A DNA stretch of 64,000 nt from Actinernus sp. WN-2022. Lineage: Eukaryota > Cnidaria > Anthozoa > Actiniaria > Actinernidae. The notes below the pieces were generated by a model that was not told the origin of the DNA, did not search any database, and worked only from the letters and a program-made list of their open reading frames with translations. The position numbers were made by a program, and so were the translations under genes. Positions 1 to 8,116 of this stretch are shown in pieces. Position 1 is the first letter of the stretch, and every line of letters begins with the position of its first letter. The stretch lies in NCBI GenBank assembly GCA_030867875.1, contig JAOWCC010000577.1, positions 91,493,740 to 91,557,739 of the forward strand. The letters run 5' to 3'.

Positions 1-1557
1 ACAATCGACGTACTTCTCTTGACAGACGTCTTCGAAAATTTCAGATCTATGTCGATTTCGAATTACGGCCTCGACCCATGTCATTATTTTACGACTCCTG
101 GTTTAAGTTTTGATGCGATGCTCAAAATGACTAAAGTCGAATTAGAGTTGATCACTGACATAGATATCTACCAGTTTATTGAGAAGGGCATGAGAGGTGG
201 CACTAGTTACATAGCTCATAGATACGCTAAAGCAAATCATGAATATCTAAAAGATTACGATAAAGATGCTCCAAATAGTCATATAATCTACCTTGACGCT
301 AATAACCTTTACGGCTACGCCATGAGCGAATACCTACCTAATGGTGGATTTCGATGGCTAACCATAAAAGAGATCGAAAATACAAATCTAGCTAAGTACG
401 ACGAGCATAGCAAAAAAGGACTCATAATCGAGGTCGATTTAGAATACCCTAAATCTATACATGACGATCATAACGATTATCCGTTAGCAGTAGAAAAGAT
501 GTGCATAGATAACGACATGCTATCAGACTATTGCAAAGACATCCAAAAGAAGCACAATATGTCAATTGGTACTACACGCAAGCTCGTTCCGAATCTAAAC
601 GACAAGACTAAATACGTGCTTCATTATAGAAATCTACGATTATACACCAGCCTAGGAATGAAAATCAAAAAAGTCCATCGAGTTTTAGAGTTCAACCAAA
701 GTCCATGGCTAAGAGAATACATCAATTTCAACACTCAGAAGAGAACCATAGCTAAGAATCAATTCGAAAAAGACTACTATAAACTTCAAAATAACAGTAT
801 ATTCGGTAAGACTATGGAAAATATTCGCAAACGATGTAACGTAAAACTAATAACCGACAAGAAGAAGCTATTGGAACTAGCTAGCAAACCAACATATGTG
901 AGCAGTAAGATCTTCAATGAAGACCTAGTAGCTGTCCATCAAATCAAGAATACGATAACATTGGATAAACCGATATATGTTGGAATGTGCATACTAGACC
1001 TATCCAAAACGTTAATGTACGACTTCCACTACAATTACATTAAGAAGAAATACGCAAATCCTCAACTACTGTTTACAGACACAGACAGCCTAATGTATCA
1101 GATCGAAACTAAGAACATATATAGAGATTTCCAGATCGACAAAGATAGATTCGACAACAGCGACTATCCAGTCGATTGTCCATTCTACGATAAGAACAAC
1201 AAGAAAGCAGTCGGTAAGTTCAAGAACGAATGCGCTAACGGCTTCAAACATGTAACCGAATTCGTAGGATTGAGATCAAAGATGTACAGCTACATGAAAG
1301 ATGATGATTCGAATTCGAAAACGGCAAAGGGCATTAAGAAGAACACCATCAATAAACAAATCAAACATATCAATTATAGAGATGCGTTGCTAAATAGAAC
1401 TAAGATGTCGCATACAATGAAGACGATTCGGAGCGTGAATCATCAATTGGGAAGCTACGAAATCAATAAGACGAGTCTATCATGCTACGACGATAAAAGA
1501 TACATACTAGAAGATGGAATCGAGAGTTACGCATATGGACACTATAAAATACAATAA
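1..1557 (+). CDS. polB: Protein-primed family B DNA polymerase, 3' part of gene (left element)
   Basis: The reading frame is open from base 1, so the gene begins outside the window and only about 519 C-terminal residues are seen. The palm motifs are present in order: motif A (YLDANNLYG), motif B (NNSIFGKTMEN) and motif C (FTDTDSLMY, the two catalytic aspartates). A stretch ahead of motif A (LLLTDVFENF) fits the third exonuclease motif. The protein matches the C-terminal half of the polymerase at 8094-11552 in long blocks but with many substitutions, so it is a related gene rather than a recent copy. It is the Polinton/Maverick type, which replicates linear DNA from a protein primer. No stop or frameshift is visible. 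It probably belongs to a separate element lying mostly to the left. Confidence 0.88.
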   Translation, partial: TIDVLLLTDVFENFRSMSISNYGLDPCHYFTTPGLSFDAMLKMTKVELELITDIDIYQFIEKGMRGGTSYIAHRYAKANHEYLKDYDKDAPNSHIIYLDANNLYGYAMSEYLPNGGFRWLTIKEIENTNLAKYDEHSKKGLIIEVDLEYPKSIHDDHNDYPLAVEKMCIDNDMLSDYCKDIQKKHNMSIGTTRKLVPNLNDKTKYVLHYRNLRLYTSLGMKIKKVHRVLEFNQSPWLREYINFNTQKRTIAKNQFEKDYYKLQNNSIFGKTMENIRKRCNVKLITDKKKLLELASKPTYVSSKIFNEDLVAVHQIKNTITLDKPIYVGMCILDLSKTLMYDFHYNYIKKKYANPQLLFTDTDSLMYQIETKNIYRDFQIDKDRFDNSDYPVDCPFYDKNNKKAVGKFKNECANGFKHVTEFVGLRSKMYSYMKDDDSNSKTAKGIKKNTINKQIKHINYRDALLNRTKMSHTMKTIRSVNHQLGSYEINKTSLSCYDDKRYILEDGIESYAYGHYKIQ

Positions 1558-1768
1558 ACTTACACTTCAACTAAAATCGATCTCCATCCTTCCTCCATTC
1601 ATCGCTCTCTACTCTCACCATGCACCAGCATCCATTACACAGAGAAGACGCAGAAATCAATATATGGCAATAGCGGATATCAGGCAAGGCAATGAAGCCA
1701 TTAGAATGAATAGCTTAGAATGCAACTATGAAAAGTTGAATACTATAGTAAGAGAAGAATGAAGAGAA

Positions 1769-1864
1769 GAATTCGACATCCAAAGATTGAAACCGGTTAT
1801 GGAGATTTCCAAGAATTTGACATCCAAAGATTGAACTGGTTAAACCGGTTATGAAGAATTTCAA
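1769..1864. repeat. Two-unit direct repeat, about 44-52 bp
   Basis: Units start at 1769 and 1813. Each opens with GAATTYGACATCC followed by AAAGATTGAA and then ACCGGTTATG. A third start (GAATTCGACC) at 1865 runs straight into the next block. The inner AACCGGTT is palindromic. Confidence 0.75.
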
Positions 1865-1870
1865 GAATTC

Positions 1871-1916
1871 GACCACGCCCTAAATTGACCACGCCCTAAA
1901 CTGACCACGCCCTAAA
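1871..1916. repeat. Three 14-bp repeats at 16-bp period
   Basis: GACCACGCCCTAAA occurs at 1871, 1887 and 1903, separated by two variable bases. It lies about 55 bp outside the hairpin end of the next element. It could be a protein-binding array near an element end, or a chance minisatellite; function unknown. Confidence 0.85.
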
Positions 1917-1970
1917 TAATTCCAAGGATAGTAGAACACGAACAACGAAAACATAGCAGAATGAAGCTGC

Positions 1971-2073
1971 AGTAGTATTGAGGGTGGGGAGAGACCTTCT
2001 TTGAGGTCAACAACGGATCATTTTGATCTCGAAGAGATTGAAATGGTCCGGTGCCCCCACCCTCTATACTACT
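1971..2073. repeat. Left terminal hairpin of the Polinton-like element
   Basis: Arms 1971-1989 and 2055-2073 are complementary at 18 of 19 positions (AGTAGTATTGAGGGTGGGG against its inverse). The 65-base interior can form small stems: GACCT/AGGTC (1993-2008), and either GATCA/TGATC (2016-2028) or the overlapping ATCTC/GAGAT (2026-2038). The result is a branched fold reminiscent of parvovirus-type ends. The right arm overlaps the open frame running into the first ORF. Confidence 0.75.
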
Positions 2074-2242
2074 AAACAGTTTAGTGGTAAGCTATAAAAA
2101 CTATCTTACAGCTATACTACACACACATAAGAGATTAGACCTAGCAATAGCCATAGGGGTACGATTACTACCAAGCAATCTTGAGTACTACCTCAGCAAG
2201 AAGGATGGTTATAAAAATCCAATCCCGAACGCCACAGAAGGT

Positions 2243-2479
2243 ATGGTGTTAGGGAAAAACGATATTAATACAGATGTTCTCGAAACCAAGCCCCCACCAG
2301 ATATGAAAGGGAAGAAACAAAAGAAACAATTACCACATCAAGTTCCACAACAATTACCACGACAAGCTCCACAACGAGTTTCACATAGTATCTTACAGAA
2401 TCCTACTCCACGACATGGGATCAATCTAGCGATAGCATCTATTGCAGGAGCTGGAATTGCGTGGGTGTTATTTCGTTAA
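2243..2479 (+). CDS. Small protein with C-terminal hydrophobic segment, unknown
   Basis: The first ATG is at 2243 and gives 78 residues. The middle is basic and rich in Pro and Gln, with repeated LP-x-Q and AP-x-Q type units. The last 20 residues (from GINLAIAS to WVLFR) are hydrophobic, like a tail anchor. The same frame stays open upstream to 2051, inside the left hairpin, and that stretch looks protein-like. The true start may therefore lie upstream, by a non-ATG start or a short splice; this cannot be settled here. The stop overlaps by 4 bp the end of the convergent 2476-3516 gene. I do not recognise a family. A small virion or membrane protein is a guess from context. Confidence 0.5.
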   Translation: MVLGKNDINTDVLETKPPPDMKGKKQKKQLPHQVPQQLPRQAPQRVSHSILQNPTPRHGINLAIASIAGAGIAWVLFR

Positions 2480-3516
2480 CGTCGTTTGTATTGCTCTATT
2501 GCGATCACCACTATAGCTACTATGAATAACCAAACGTTCTCTGCTAATACTCCTAGAGCTTTACCGGCCATAGTAAATATGAAATTCGCAATTGATCCAA
2601 TCATTCCAGGTAGTATCTGTCCAAGTTTCTTTCCCATTTCCTTTAACAAATCACCTGTAGTTTTTAATCCCTTCTTTACTGTATCTGCCACTTTGTCGAT
2701 ACCATCTTTTACTGGTTTCGGTACGGATCTCGATAACTGGGAAACTATTACACTAACGATAACACCAATAGCGGTTGTCACCGCAAGAACAGTCATTCCA
2801 TACTTTCTGAAAATGTATTTAACCCTTTCACGTAGCGATATACGTTCTAGTATGGCTTCTTCTTGACGTTCAAGTAATTCTCTTGCCTTATGGATAAATG
2901 TTAATTCTATCTTAGCTATTTCTTTCTGAGCGTCAGTCGATTCGGAGTCTTCAAGAATAGATTCGTTATTTGCTTCCCGATCGGCGAGTTGTCGTTCTGC
3001 AAATATTACTTCATTAGCAGCCTCTTCATTATTTGGACCTAAAGCATCTTTGAGAGCTTTCCTCATCTTCACGCGTAACTTCCTATCACCATCATTACCG
3101 ACGAATAGACGTTTAAAGGGTTCTTTGCTTCCAAGTTCACGAACGGTGATGTTTCCATCTACTAAGGAGATTTCTATATTATGCCGAACACCAGCATCCG
3201 GATATTGCTCCTTTACTATGTCAACCAGCATTTCTTTTGCCGAATCTCGAATCGTTTGTTCGAATGTGAATCCTCGAAGTGGGTCACCTTCTATAGCGTA
3301 GTCATGCAAAATATCCATGGTAATTGTCTCACTACCCCCAGCTTCATCTTGATTGCCACTCAATAAGTAAGCCACGTATCTTTCATTTGATTCTCGTTCT
3401 CGTTGTCGGTCTTCTTCATCTGGTTCTCGTCGGTTTTCTTCATCTTGTTCTCCGTATCTGTCGGTACTATCCTCATGTCTCACACCGACGTCGACTCTAT
3501 CTTCCATGTTAAACAT
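2476..3516 (-). CDS. Membrane protein of Polinton-like element, unknown function
   Basis: 346 residues. The N-terminal 60 are strongly acidic and Arg-rich. A soluble middle follows, with a long charged helix likely to be coiled coil (about 165-235). Residues 240-260 form a clear membrane segment. Next comes an amphipathic Lys-rich stretch (263-300), a hydrophobic Gly-rich segment (301-325) and a last membrane segment (328-341) ending in a basic tail. A second ATG three codons in (3507) is an alternative start. The gene diverges from the capsid candidate across only 25 bp, so the two probably share a bidirectional promoter. The layout of acidic head, helical stalk and two or more membrane passes would suit a virion-membrane or membrane-disrupting protein, but this is inference. 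Confidence 0.7.
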   Translation of the reverse strand: MFNMEDRVDVGVRHEDSTDRYGEQDEENRREPDEEDRQRERESNERYVAYLLSGNQDEAGGSETITMDILHDYAIEGDPLRGFTFEQTIRDSAKEMLVDIVKEQYPDAGVRHNIEISLVDGNITVRELGSKEPFKRLFVGNDGDRKLRVKMRKALKDALGPNNEEAANEVIFAERQLADREANNESILEDSESTDAQKEIAKIELTFIHKARELLERQEEAILERISLRERVKYIFRKYGMTVLAVTTAIGVIVSVIVSQLSRSVPKPVKDGIDKVADTVKKGLKTTGDLLKEMGKKLGQILPGMIGSIANFIFTMAGKALGVLAENVWLFIVAIVVIAIEQYKRR

Positions 3517-3541
3517 AACTATATATCATGGTATATTCAAC
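3517..3541. promoter_or_regulatory. Putative bidirectional promoter
   Basis: Only 25 bp separate the divergent starts at 3516 (minus) and 3542 (plus). It holds ACTATATATC and GGTATATTC, giving a TATA-like run in front of both genes. Inferred from position and composition only. Confidence 0.45.
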
Positions 3542-4777
3542 ATGATATCGTCGAAGTTAATTCCTAAGGAAGCACTAAGAGCGCAACTCGCACTCAAAGC
3601 TCAACGAACATTATATAGAAAAACTTTCACTCCATCATCTGCTAATCCAGGTGAGACGCTCTATGTGGAAGTTCCAACGATGGGAGAAGATATCGTATTA
3701 GTACCTGGTAGTTTGGCATTATTGGGTGATATCGTATTGTCTGGTGGACATGTTAATAATCGAGTCGTTGCAAATGTTGGACGTTGCTTAGTTATGCATC
3801 GAGTTTGTAAGATAGGAGCTGAAATAGTAGAAGACATTGCCCGATCGGATCTATTACAAACATATTCCGATATCTATCTATCTACACAAGAGAGAGAATC
3901 GAGAGTACAACAAGGTATCCAATCAGATAACACAAATAAGCTACGATCTAAGGCTGGTGATGCGGGTACTTCAGAGGTTGGTGAGAATGCATTGTTAGCT
4001 GCATATAGTTCAAAATATAGAATTCCGTTAGACGTTGATATTCTTACACAACATGGAGTTCTATATCCACATGCATTAGAAGACACTATTTCATTCGAAT
4101 TAACTCTAGCCCACTCTATCAATATAATCGTTGGATCAGATTCGACAAAGATTGGTACGTACAAGCTTACCAACATCCAGTTAGAATACGAAGCAATCAA
4201 GAATGAAACGCTAGCTAGGAAAGCATTTCACGCATATGAAAATGGTACTGCATTCCTATACGATCACGCAGTTCACTTTAAGACGGTAACTATCACCAAG
4301 GCAGTAGAAACTTTGATATCTCAGAACGTCAATGTTCCACGACGATCATTCGCTGGATTACTTCTTCTATTCGTAGATCCTCACACCGCCGGTTCACGAG
4401 ATAGTGAAGCATTCGTAAATCCTGATATTTCAAAGGTAGAGATAGACGTAAATGGAGTTCCAAATAGATTCTTTCCAGGAGGTATGTTAACACCAGATTT
4501 TTGGGAGTCAACAAAAGGATGGTTTGGTACATCCGATACCTCTATGACTCCTACCAAATTTTACAATAACAGATTTGCCATCCTAGTCGATTGTCGTACA
4601 GCAAAAGATTCCACCGTTCATGGTGATGGCTTGGCACAAACTGGTGGTGGAAAAGATATAGACATTCGCATACATAGAACTGCAAAAGGAAGTGGAAACG
4701 TTAACATGCACATCTACGTTCTCGCAGATGCTCAGCTCATGATATTGAACAGATCTCTGTATAGTATAACGTACTGA
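3542..4777 (+). CDS. Candidate major capsid protein
   Basis: The frame opens at 3506, but ATG 3542 is preferred: it lies just after the TATA-like run and clears the divergent gene. It gives 411 residues. The sequence alternates short hydrophobic strands with polar loops, as in beta-rich jelly-roll proteins, and has no membrane segment or enzyme motif. It sits directly upstream of the packaging ATPase, with the stop and next start overlapping (TGATG). Polintons usually keep capsid genes and ATPase together. I therefore call it a capsid candidate, most likely the double-jelly-roll major protein. A minor capsid or other structural protein is possible. A structure prediction would decide. Confidence 0.5.
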   Translation: MISSKLIPKEALRAQLALKAQRTLYRKTFTPSSANPGETLYVEVPTMGEDIVLVPGSLALLGDIVLSGGHVNNRVVANVGRCLVMHRVCKIGAEIVEDIARSDLLQTYSDIYLSTQERESRVQQGIQSDNTNKLRSKAGDAGTSEVGENALLAAYSSKYRIPLDVDILTQHGVLYPHALEDTISFELTLAHSINIIVGSDSTKIGTYKLTNIQLEYEAIKNETLARKAFHAYENGTAFLYDHAVHFKTVTITKAVETLISQNVNVPRRSFAGLLLLFVDPHTAGSRDSEAFVNPDISKVEIDVNGVPNRFFPGGMLTPDFWESTKGWFGTSDTSMTPTKFYNNRFAILVDCRTAKDSTVHGDGLAQTGGGKDIDIRIHRTAKGSGNVNMHIYVLADAQLMILNRSLYSITY

Positions 4778-5400
4778 TGGATTCCTTGGTAGAACACATC
4801 CCATTCAACTCACTCATAGTAGGTCCAACGAATTGCGGAAAGACTGCATTTCTCATAGAACAACTTCGTGGACCATTTCGTGGTAAGTTCGATTACATAG
4901 TACTGATTTGTCCTACGTATGCCCACAACAAGACATATCATGGATTTGCTAATCGAGATACGCATTTTTATGTCATATCACCATCTCAGGATGCTATCGA
5001 TACCACATTAAATATTTGTGCAACCTTTTGGTCAGGTACCAATACATTATTGATTCTAGATGATTGTGCCGCATCAAAAGATGTAAAACGAAGAACTGAC
5101 AAACTAGTAGATTTAGCATTCTCTGCCCGACATATAGGACTATCTATTTGGGTACTATCCCAACAATTAACGAGTATATGTAAACCATTTCGTGAGAACG
5201 TAGCTATCGTAGTAGCATTTCATACTGCATCGGTTATAGATGGAAAGAGGATATTTGACGATTACGGAGGCTCACAAGAATGTAATGAATTACGAATGAT
5301 ACTTCGATCTCATAAGTTTGCTCGCATATGTTTCTGTTTGCGACATCCTTTTGCAGTAGTGTTAGAGATACCCGCACCTATAACATATTATCATGGATGA
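4777..5400 (+). CDS. A32-like genome-packaging ATPase
   Basis: 207 residues. Walker A is GPTNCGKT (residues 16-23) and Walker B is LLILDD (91-96). An SQQ-containing strand follows (WVLSQQL, about 128-134), as in FtsK/HerA-type packaging ATPases of large DNA viruses, virophages and Polintons. In those systems the enzyme pumps DNA into preformed capsids. The length fits the short A32-type group. The ATG overlaps the capsid-candidate stop by one base, and its own stop overlaps the next gene by 8 bp. A TATA-like ATAGTATAAC lies about 10 bp upstream, inside the preceding ORF. Confidence 0.85.
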   Translation: MDSLVEHIPFNSLIVGPTNCGKTAFLIEQLRGPFRGKFDYIVLICPTYAHNKTYHGFANRDTHFYVISPSQDAIDTTLNICATFWSGTNTLLILDDCAASKDVKRRTDKLVDLAFSARHIGLSIWVLSQQLTSICKPFRENVAIVVAFHTASVIDGKRIFDDYGGSQECNELRMILRSHKFARICFCLRHPFAVVLEIPAPITYYHG

Positions 5401-5956
5401 ATACACCAAAGAACTGGAAGGTGAGGATTTAACAGGTCCACCACCCAAATTGGAATTTTCAACCGAATTGGAGGATATCGAAGAATGGCGGGAAGAACTT
5501 AAGACCTTAGCCGTATTAGGTAAAACGAAAGAATGTCTAGGACAGAATTTCTCCCTAACAGATATAACTAAACTATCTGAGAAGGACGTAAAACGTTTAC
5601 ATAGTAGATACCAGGCCGTAGTAGCAAATCAAATAACAGTACACTTAGTAGATGGTGTACTACGTCAAGTTACTCGCGCAGTCTCATACGTAGCTACACT
5701 AGACAACCAACAAGCACTGTTTAAGGATCTACAAGAAAACCAATTAGCCCGCCATCAGATATCTATGGCGGCTGGTCGATTAGCACTTAAACACGGTCGA
5801 TTTGTAGCTCTAGCTAGTGTCTTGTTCAATGTAGCTGATCACATAGTCATTCCTGGTACACCTATTGAACCTTCGCAAGTAACTACTATATCAAATCAAG
5901 ATGGAGGAACAGACGGATCAGATAACTGCGAATCCACCGAAAACAACACCAACTAA
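5393..5956 (+). CDS. Unknown 187-residue protein
   Basis: Starts at ATG 5393 inside the ATPase gene, with CATATTATC just upstream. The N-terminus is acidic (about residues 1-35). The middle is mostly helical with conserved-looking hydrophobic positions, and the tail is polar and Asn/Ser/Thr-rich. There is no membrane segment, zinc motif or nucleotide-binding motif. The last 56 bp overlap the next ORF in another frame. Its place directly after the ATPase suggests a virion or DNA-packaging role, but nothing in the sequence proves it. Confidence 0.65.
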   Translation: MDEYTKELEGEDLTGPPPKLEFSTELEDIEEWREELKTLAVLGKTKECLGQNFSLTDITKLSEKDVKRLHSRYQAVVANQITVHLVDGVLRQVTRAVSYVATLDNQQALFKDLQENQLARHQISMAAGRLALKHGRFVALASVLFNVADHIVIPGTPIEPSQVTTISNQDGGTDGSDNCESTENNTN

Positions 5957-6254
5957 AGTAAAAGATCCAAAGAGGGTTGCTGCTGGGAAAGCATTAGCAC
6001 TAAGTAATAAACTTGCTAGAGAGGCTCAAAAGAGAGAGATTTCACGTGAAAGTGAATTACCTAAAGAAATCAACGCAGATGAAAGTTGGATGAAAAATGT
6101 GTCTATCAATACTACTATCGCAGTTGTTGGTACGGGTGCCGCATTGTTTGGCGTGTACTATCAATACAGAAAATATAGAGACGACACTTCTAAGAACATT
6201 AGTCCTATACGACCCGCGAGTCCGATAAAGACTACGGTACCAGATATGGAGTAA
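5901..6254 (+). CDS. Small basic single-pass membrane protein, unknown
   Basis: 117 residues. The first 60 are charged and Lys/Arg-rich (a KDPKRVAAGK-type stretch at 21-30), followed by a membrane segment at about 69-88 and a short basic Pro-rich tail. ATG 5901 overlaps the end of the 187-residue ORF. ACTATATC lies 13 bp before the start. A DNA-binding head next to a membrane span would fit a core or virion-associated protein, but no family is recognised. Confidence 0.65.
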   Translation: MEEQTDQITANPPKTTPTKVKDPKRVAAGKALALSNKLAREAQKREISRESELPKEINADESWMKNVSINTTIAVVGTGAALFGVYYQYRKYRDDTSKNISPIRPASPIKTTVPDME

Positions 6255-6289
6255 CAATTAAAGACTAGAGATATACGATATATATTAGG

Positions 6290-6499
6290 ATGGATAAAGA
6301 ATTGACGAAAATAGCGACCGATGCTGCTATGATAACTGGAATAGCTACTGGTATTGGTTTGATCGTAAAAAAGGCTACTAAGGAATCTATGCTTAGTGAT
6401 CCTTCTATTTCTATCATAAATTACGTGAAGTGGACTGCTGTAATAGCTGGTAGCATATATGCAAAACAATATCTCGAGAAACAAAAGATCGTACCATAA
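6290..6499 (+). CDS. Small two-pass membrane protein, unknown
   Basis: 69 residues with two hydrophobic segments (about 11-27 and 44-58) separated by a KKATKES loop. ATATACGATATATATTAGG ends directly at the ATG, the strongest TATA-like run in the element. Its TAA stop shares one base with the ATG of the next gene. A holin-like or virion-membrane role is only a guess. Confidence 0.6.
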   Translation: MDKELTKIATDAAMITGIATGIGLIVKKATKESMLSDPSISIINYVKWTAVIAGSIYAKQYLEKQKIVP

Positions 6500-6939
6500 T
6501 GGTGACGGTAGCAGCTATTGGAATGTCCATTTTCGGAGCAGTTTTGAATGCAACGGCATTTACTGGTGGTGGGGTGCTTGCTAGGATGTTTGGTGGGAAA
6601 GATGAAACTGCTAATATAGAACGAGAGAGACATGATAGGGCAATGGAAAAATTCGATGCTGATAGGAAGGCTTATATCGAAGAACGTCAAACATTGTCTG
6701 ATTGGGCGCATAAACAAGAAGTTGCTGAACGCGATTCTCATAATAATCAACTTTATAGTAACCTAGCTTTCATACAATCCGATAAGTTACGTCAGGCGCT
6801 GAAACGACTCAAAGAAATGAAAGAACCTCGTGTCTCTGACTACTATCGACCATCTAACGCACAGAAAACTGGTGAGTTGATCTATGTTGGTGGTGGAATG
6901 CTAGTCACTGGATACGCTATTAGTCGATATGCCTTTTAA
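6499..6939 (+). CDS. Unknown protein with coiled coil between hydrophobic ends
   Basis: 146 residues. Residues 1-30 are hydrophobic and Gly/Ala-rich. Residues 35-110 are highly charged and helical, a likely coiled coil (repeated Glu/Arg with Lys-Gln heptad-like spacing). Residues 127-143 form a second hydrophobic segment before a short basic end. The start overlaps the previous stop (TAATG). It is the last gene of the rightward block; a strong stem-loop follows 28 bp after the stop. Confidence 0.6.
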   Translation: MVTVAAIGMSIFGAVLNATAFTGGGVLARMFGGKDETANIERERHDRAMEKFDADRKAYIEERQTLSDWAHKQEVAERDSHNNQLYSNLAFIQSDKLRQALKRLKEMKEPRVSDYYRPSNAQKTGELIYVGGGMLVTGYAISRYAF

Positions 6940-6966
6940 AAAACGAGAATTTTTACAATTGACGAG

Positions 6967-7019
6967 GAAAAAAAAGAATAAGAACTAGTTGGTTAGATAA
7001 GTTCTTATTCCTTTTTTTC
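6967..7019. terminator. Stem-loop after the structural block
   Basis: Two 20-base arms (6967-6986 and 7000-7019) pair with one mismatch around a 13-base loop. The stem ends in A and T tracts and a long T-run follows to about 7030. It lies between the last structural ORF and the integrase. It may end transcription or shape mRNA 3' ends as in some DNA viruses; not proven. Confidence 0.55.
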
Positions 7020-7063
7020 TTTTTTTTTTCTTCTTGTTGAAGGTTAGAATACGTAGATATATA

Positions 7064-8116
7064 ATGGATGCTAAACTTGCGAATATCTTCTATGGTCCTA
7101 TGGGCTATTGGAAAGGTTATGCTGCAATTAGTAAGTTATCGGTGGCTGCAAAGGTATCGGAAGATGTAGCTAAGGGTTGGTTAGAGAAACAAGCCATGTG
7201 GCAAATATATCTATCACCACCCCACTATATTCCACGACCACATTGGACCGTATCGAAACCTAATGAAGTTCATCAAGCTGATTTGATCTTTCTACCTCAC
7301 GATCGACCTGGACGTGGAAGGAAACTATATAAGTATGCTTTGGTGGTAATCGACGTAGCTTCTAGATATAAAGAGGCTGAACCTTTAGCATCGAAAGATA
7401 GTGGTGAAGTGTCTGCAGCATTTGATCGAATCTACAAACGTAGTCCACTAGAATGGCCAAAAACATTGCAAGTTGATCCTGGTAGAGAATTCATGGGACG
7501 TATGTCTGAAACATTAGAACTACATGGTACGAAAGTTCAACGAGGTGAAGCCGGTCATCATAGAGCACAAAGTTTTGTCGAACGAGCAAATAGAACATTA
7601 GCTGAGAGATTGTTTGGATATCAATATGCACAAGAGATGGTACTAACTTCAGAAGGATCGGATGCGCGTAGTAGAGAATGGGTATTGAGGCTTCCTGATG
7701 TTATCAAAGCCATGAATAGCGAGGTGACTCGACTTACTGGTAAAGAGCCTTCGAATTCTGTAGAGGCGCATCAAGTCAACATCAAAACTCCTACGTATTC
7801 TCGAACTGTTGGATTGAGTGAAAAGCGACTACCATTCGACGTTTTAGTTCGATATCTCTATGCGCCTGGAGAATTGGAAGGTGGAGCTAAACGAGCAACT
7901 GATCCTGTGTGGAGTTTACAGACGTACGTTATTTCGCGTAGTGTGATATCTTCTGGACAGCCTGTGCTGTACTACCTTACTTTGCAAGAAGGGGAAGGCG
8001 CACCAAAGCGAGGATTCGTGCGCGAAGAGCTACAAGTCGTTCCACCAAATACTGAACTACCCCCAAAGGGAATTCTGTTCGTACCCAACCGATCTAAGAT
8101 AGCAACTCGTAAATAA
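7064..8116 (+). CDS. Retroviral-type (rve) DDE integrase of Polinton
   Basis: 350 residues from ATG 7064, which follows GATATATA; the frame upstream opens only with TTG codons. The catalytic triad is readable: D73 (HQADLIF), D138 (QVDPGREF) and E173 (FVERANRTL), with the expected spacing of about 35 between the last two. The C-terminal third (about 250-340) should carry target- or chromatin-binding modules; a chromodomain is not obvious. Such enzymes join Polinton ends to host DNA. The gene converges on the polymerase, and the two 3' ends overlap by 23 bp (8094-8116). Confidence 0.9.
   Translation: MDAKLANIFYGPMGYWKGYAAISKLSVAAKVSEDVAKGWLEKQAMWQIYLSPPHYIPRPHWTVSKPNEVHQADLIFLPHDRPGRGRKLYKYALVVIDVASRYKEAEPLASKDSGEVSAAFDRIYKRSPLEWPKTLQVDPGREFMGRMSETLELHGTKVQRGEAGHHRAQSFVERANRTLAERLFGYQYAQEMVLTSEGSDARSREWVLRLPDVIKAMNSEVTRLTGKEPSNSVEAHQVNIKTPTYSRTVGLSEKRLPFDVLVRYLYAPGELEGGAKRATDPVWSLQTYVISRSVISSGQPVLYYLTLQEGEGAPKRGFVREELQVVPPNTELPPKGILFVPNRSKIATRK

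Larger units (their letters stand above)
1558..1970. other. Non-coding spacer with short tandem repeats
   Basis: AT-rich spacer between the left polymerase and the 1971-2073 hairpin. An ORF overlapping the polymerase end (1514-1762) has no recognisable domain and is not called. Two repeat blocks are listed separately. Confidence 0.6.

Noticed and set aside
1514..1762. 82-codon ORF overlapping the left polymerase end
   Set aside because: Begins inside polB in another frame, runs into low-complexity sequence, no domain and no TATA-like start context as seen for element genes.
4777..6939. Bacterial or phage operon, given the overlapping ORFs
   Set aside because: No ribosome-binding sites, and the gene set and flanking introns, LINEs and SINEs are eukaryotic; overlap is a viral compactness feature here.
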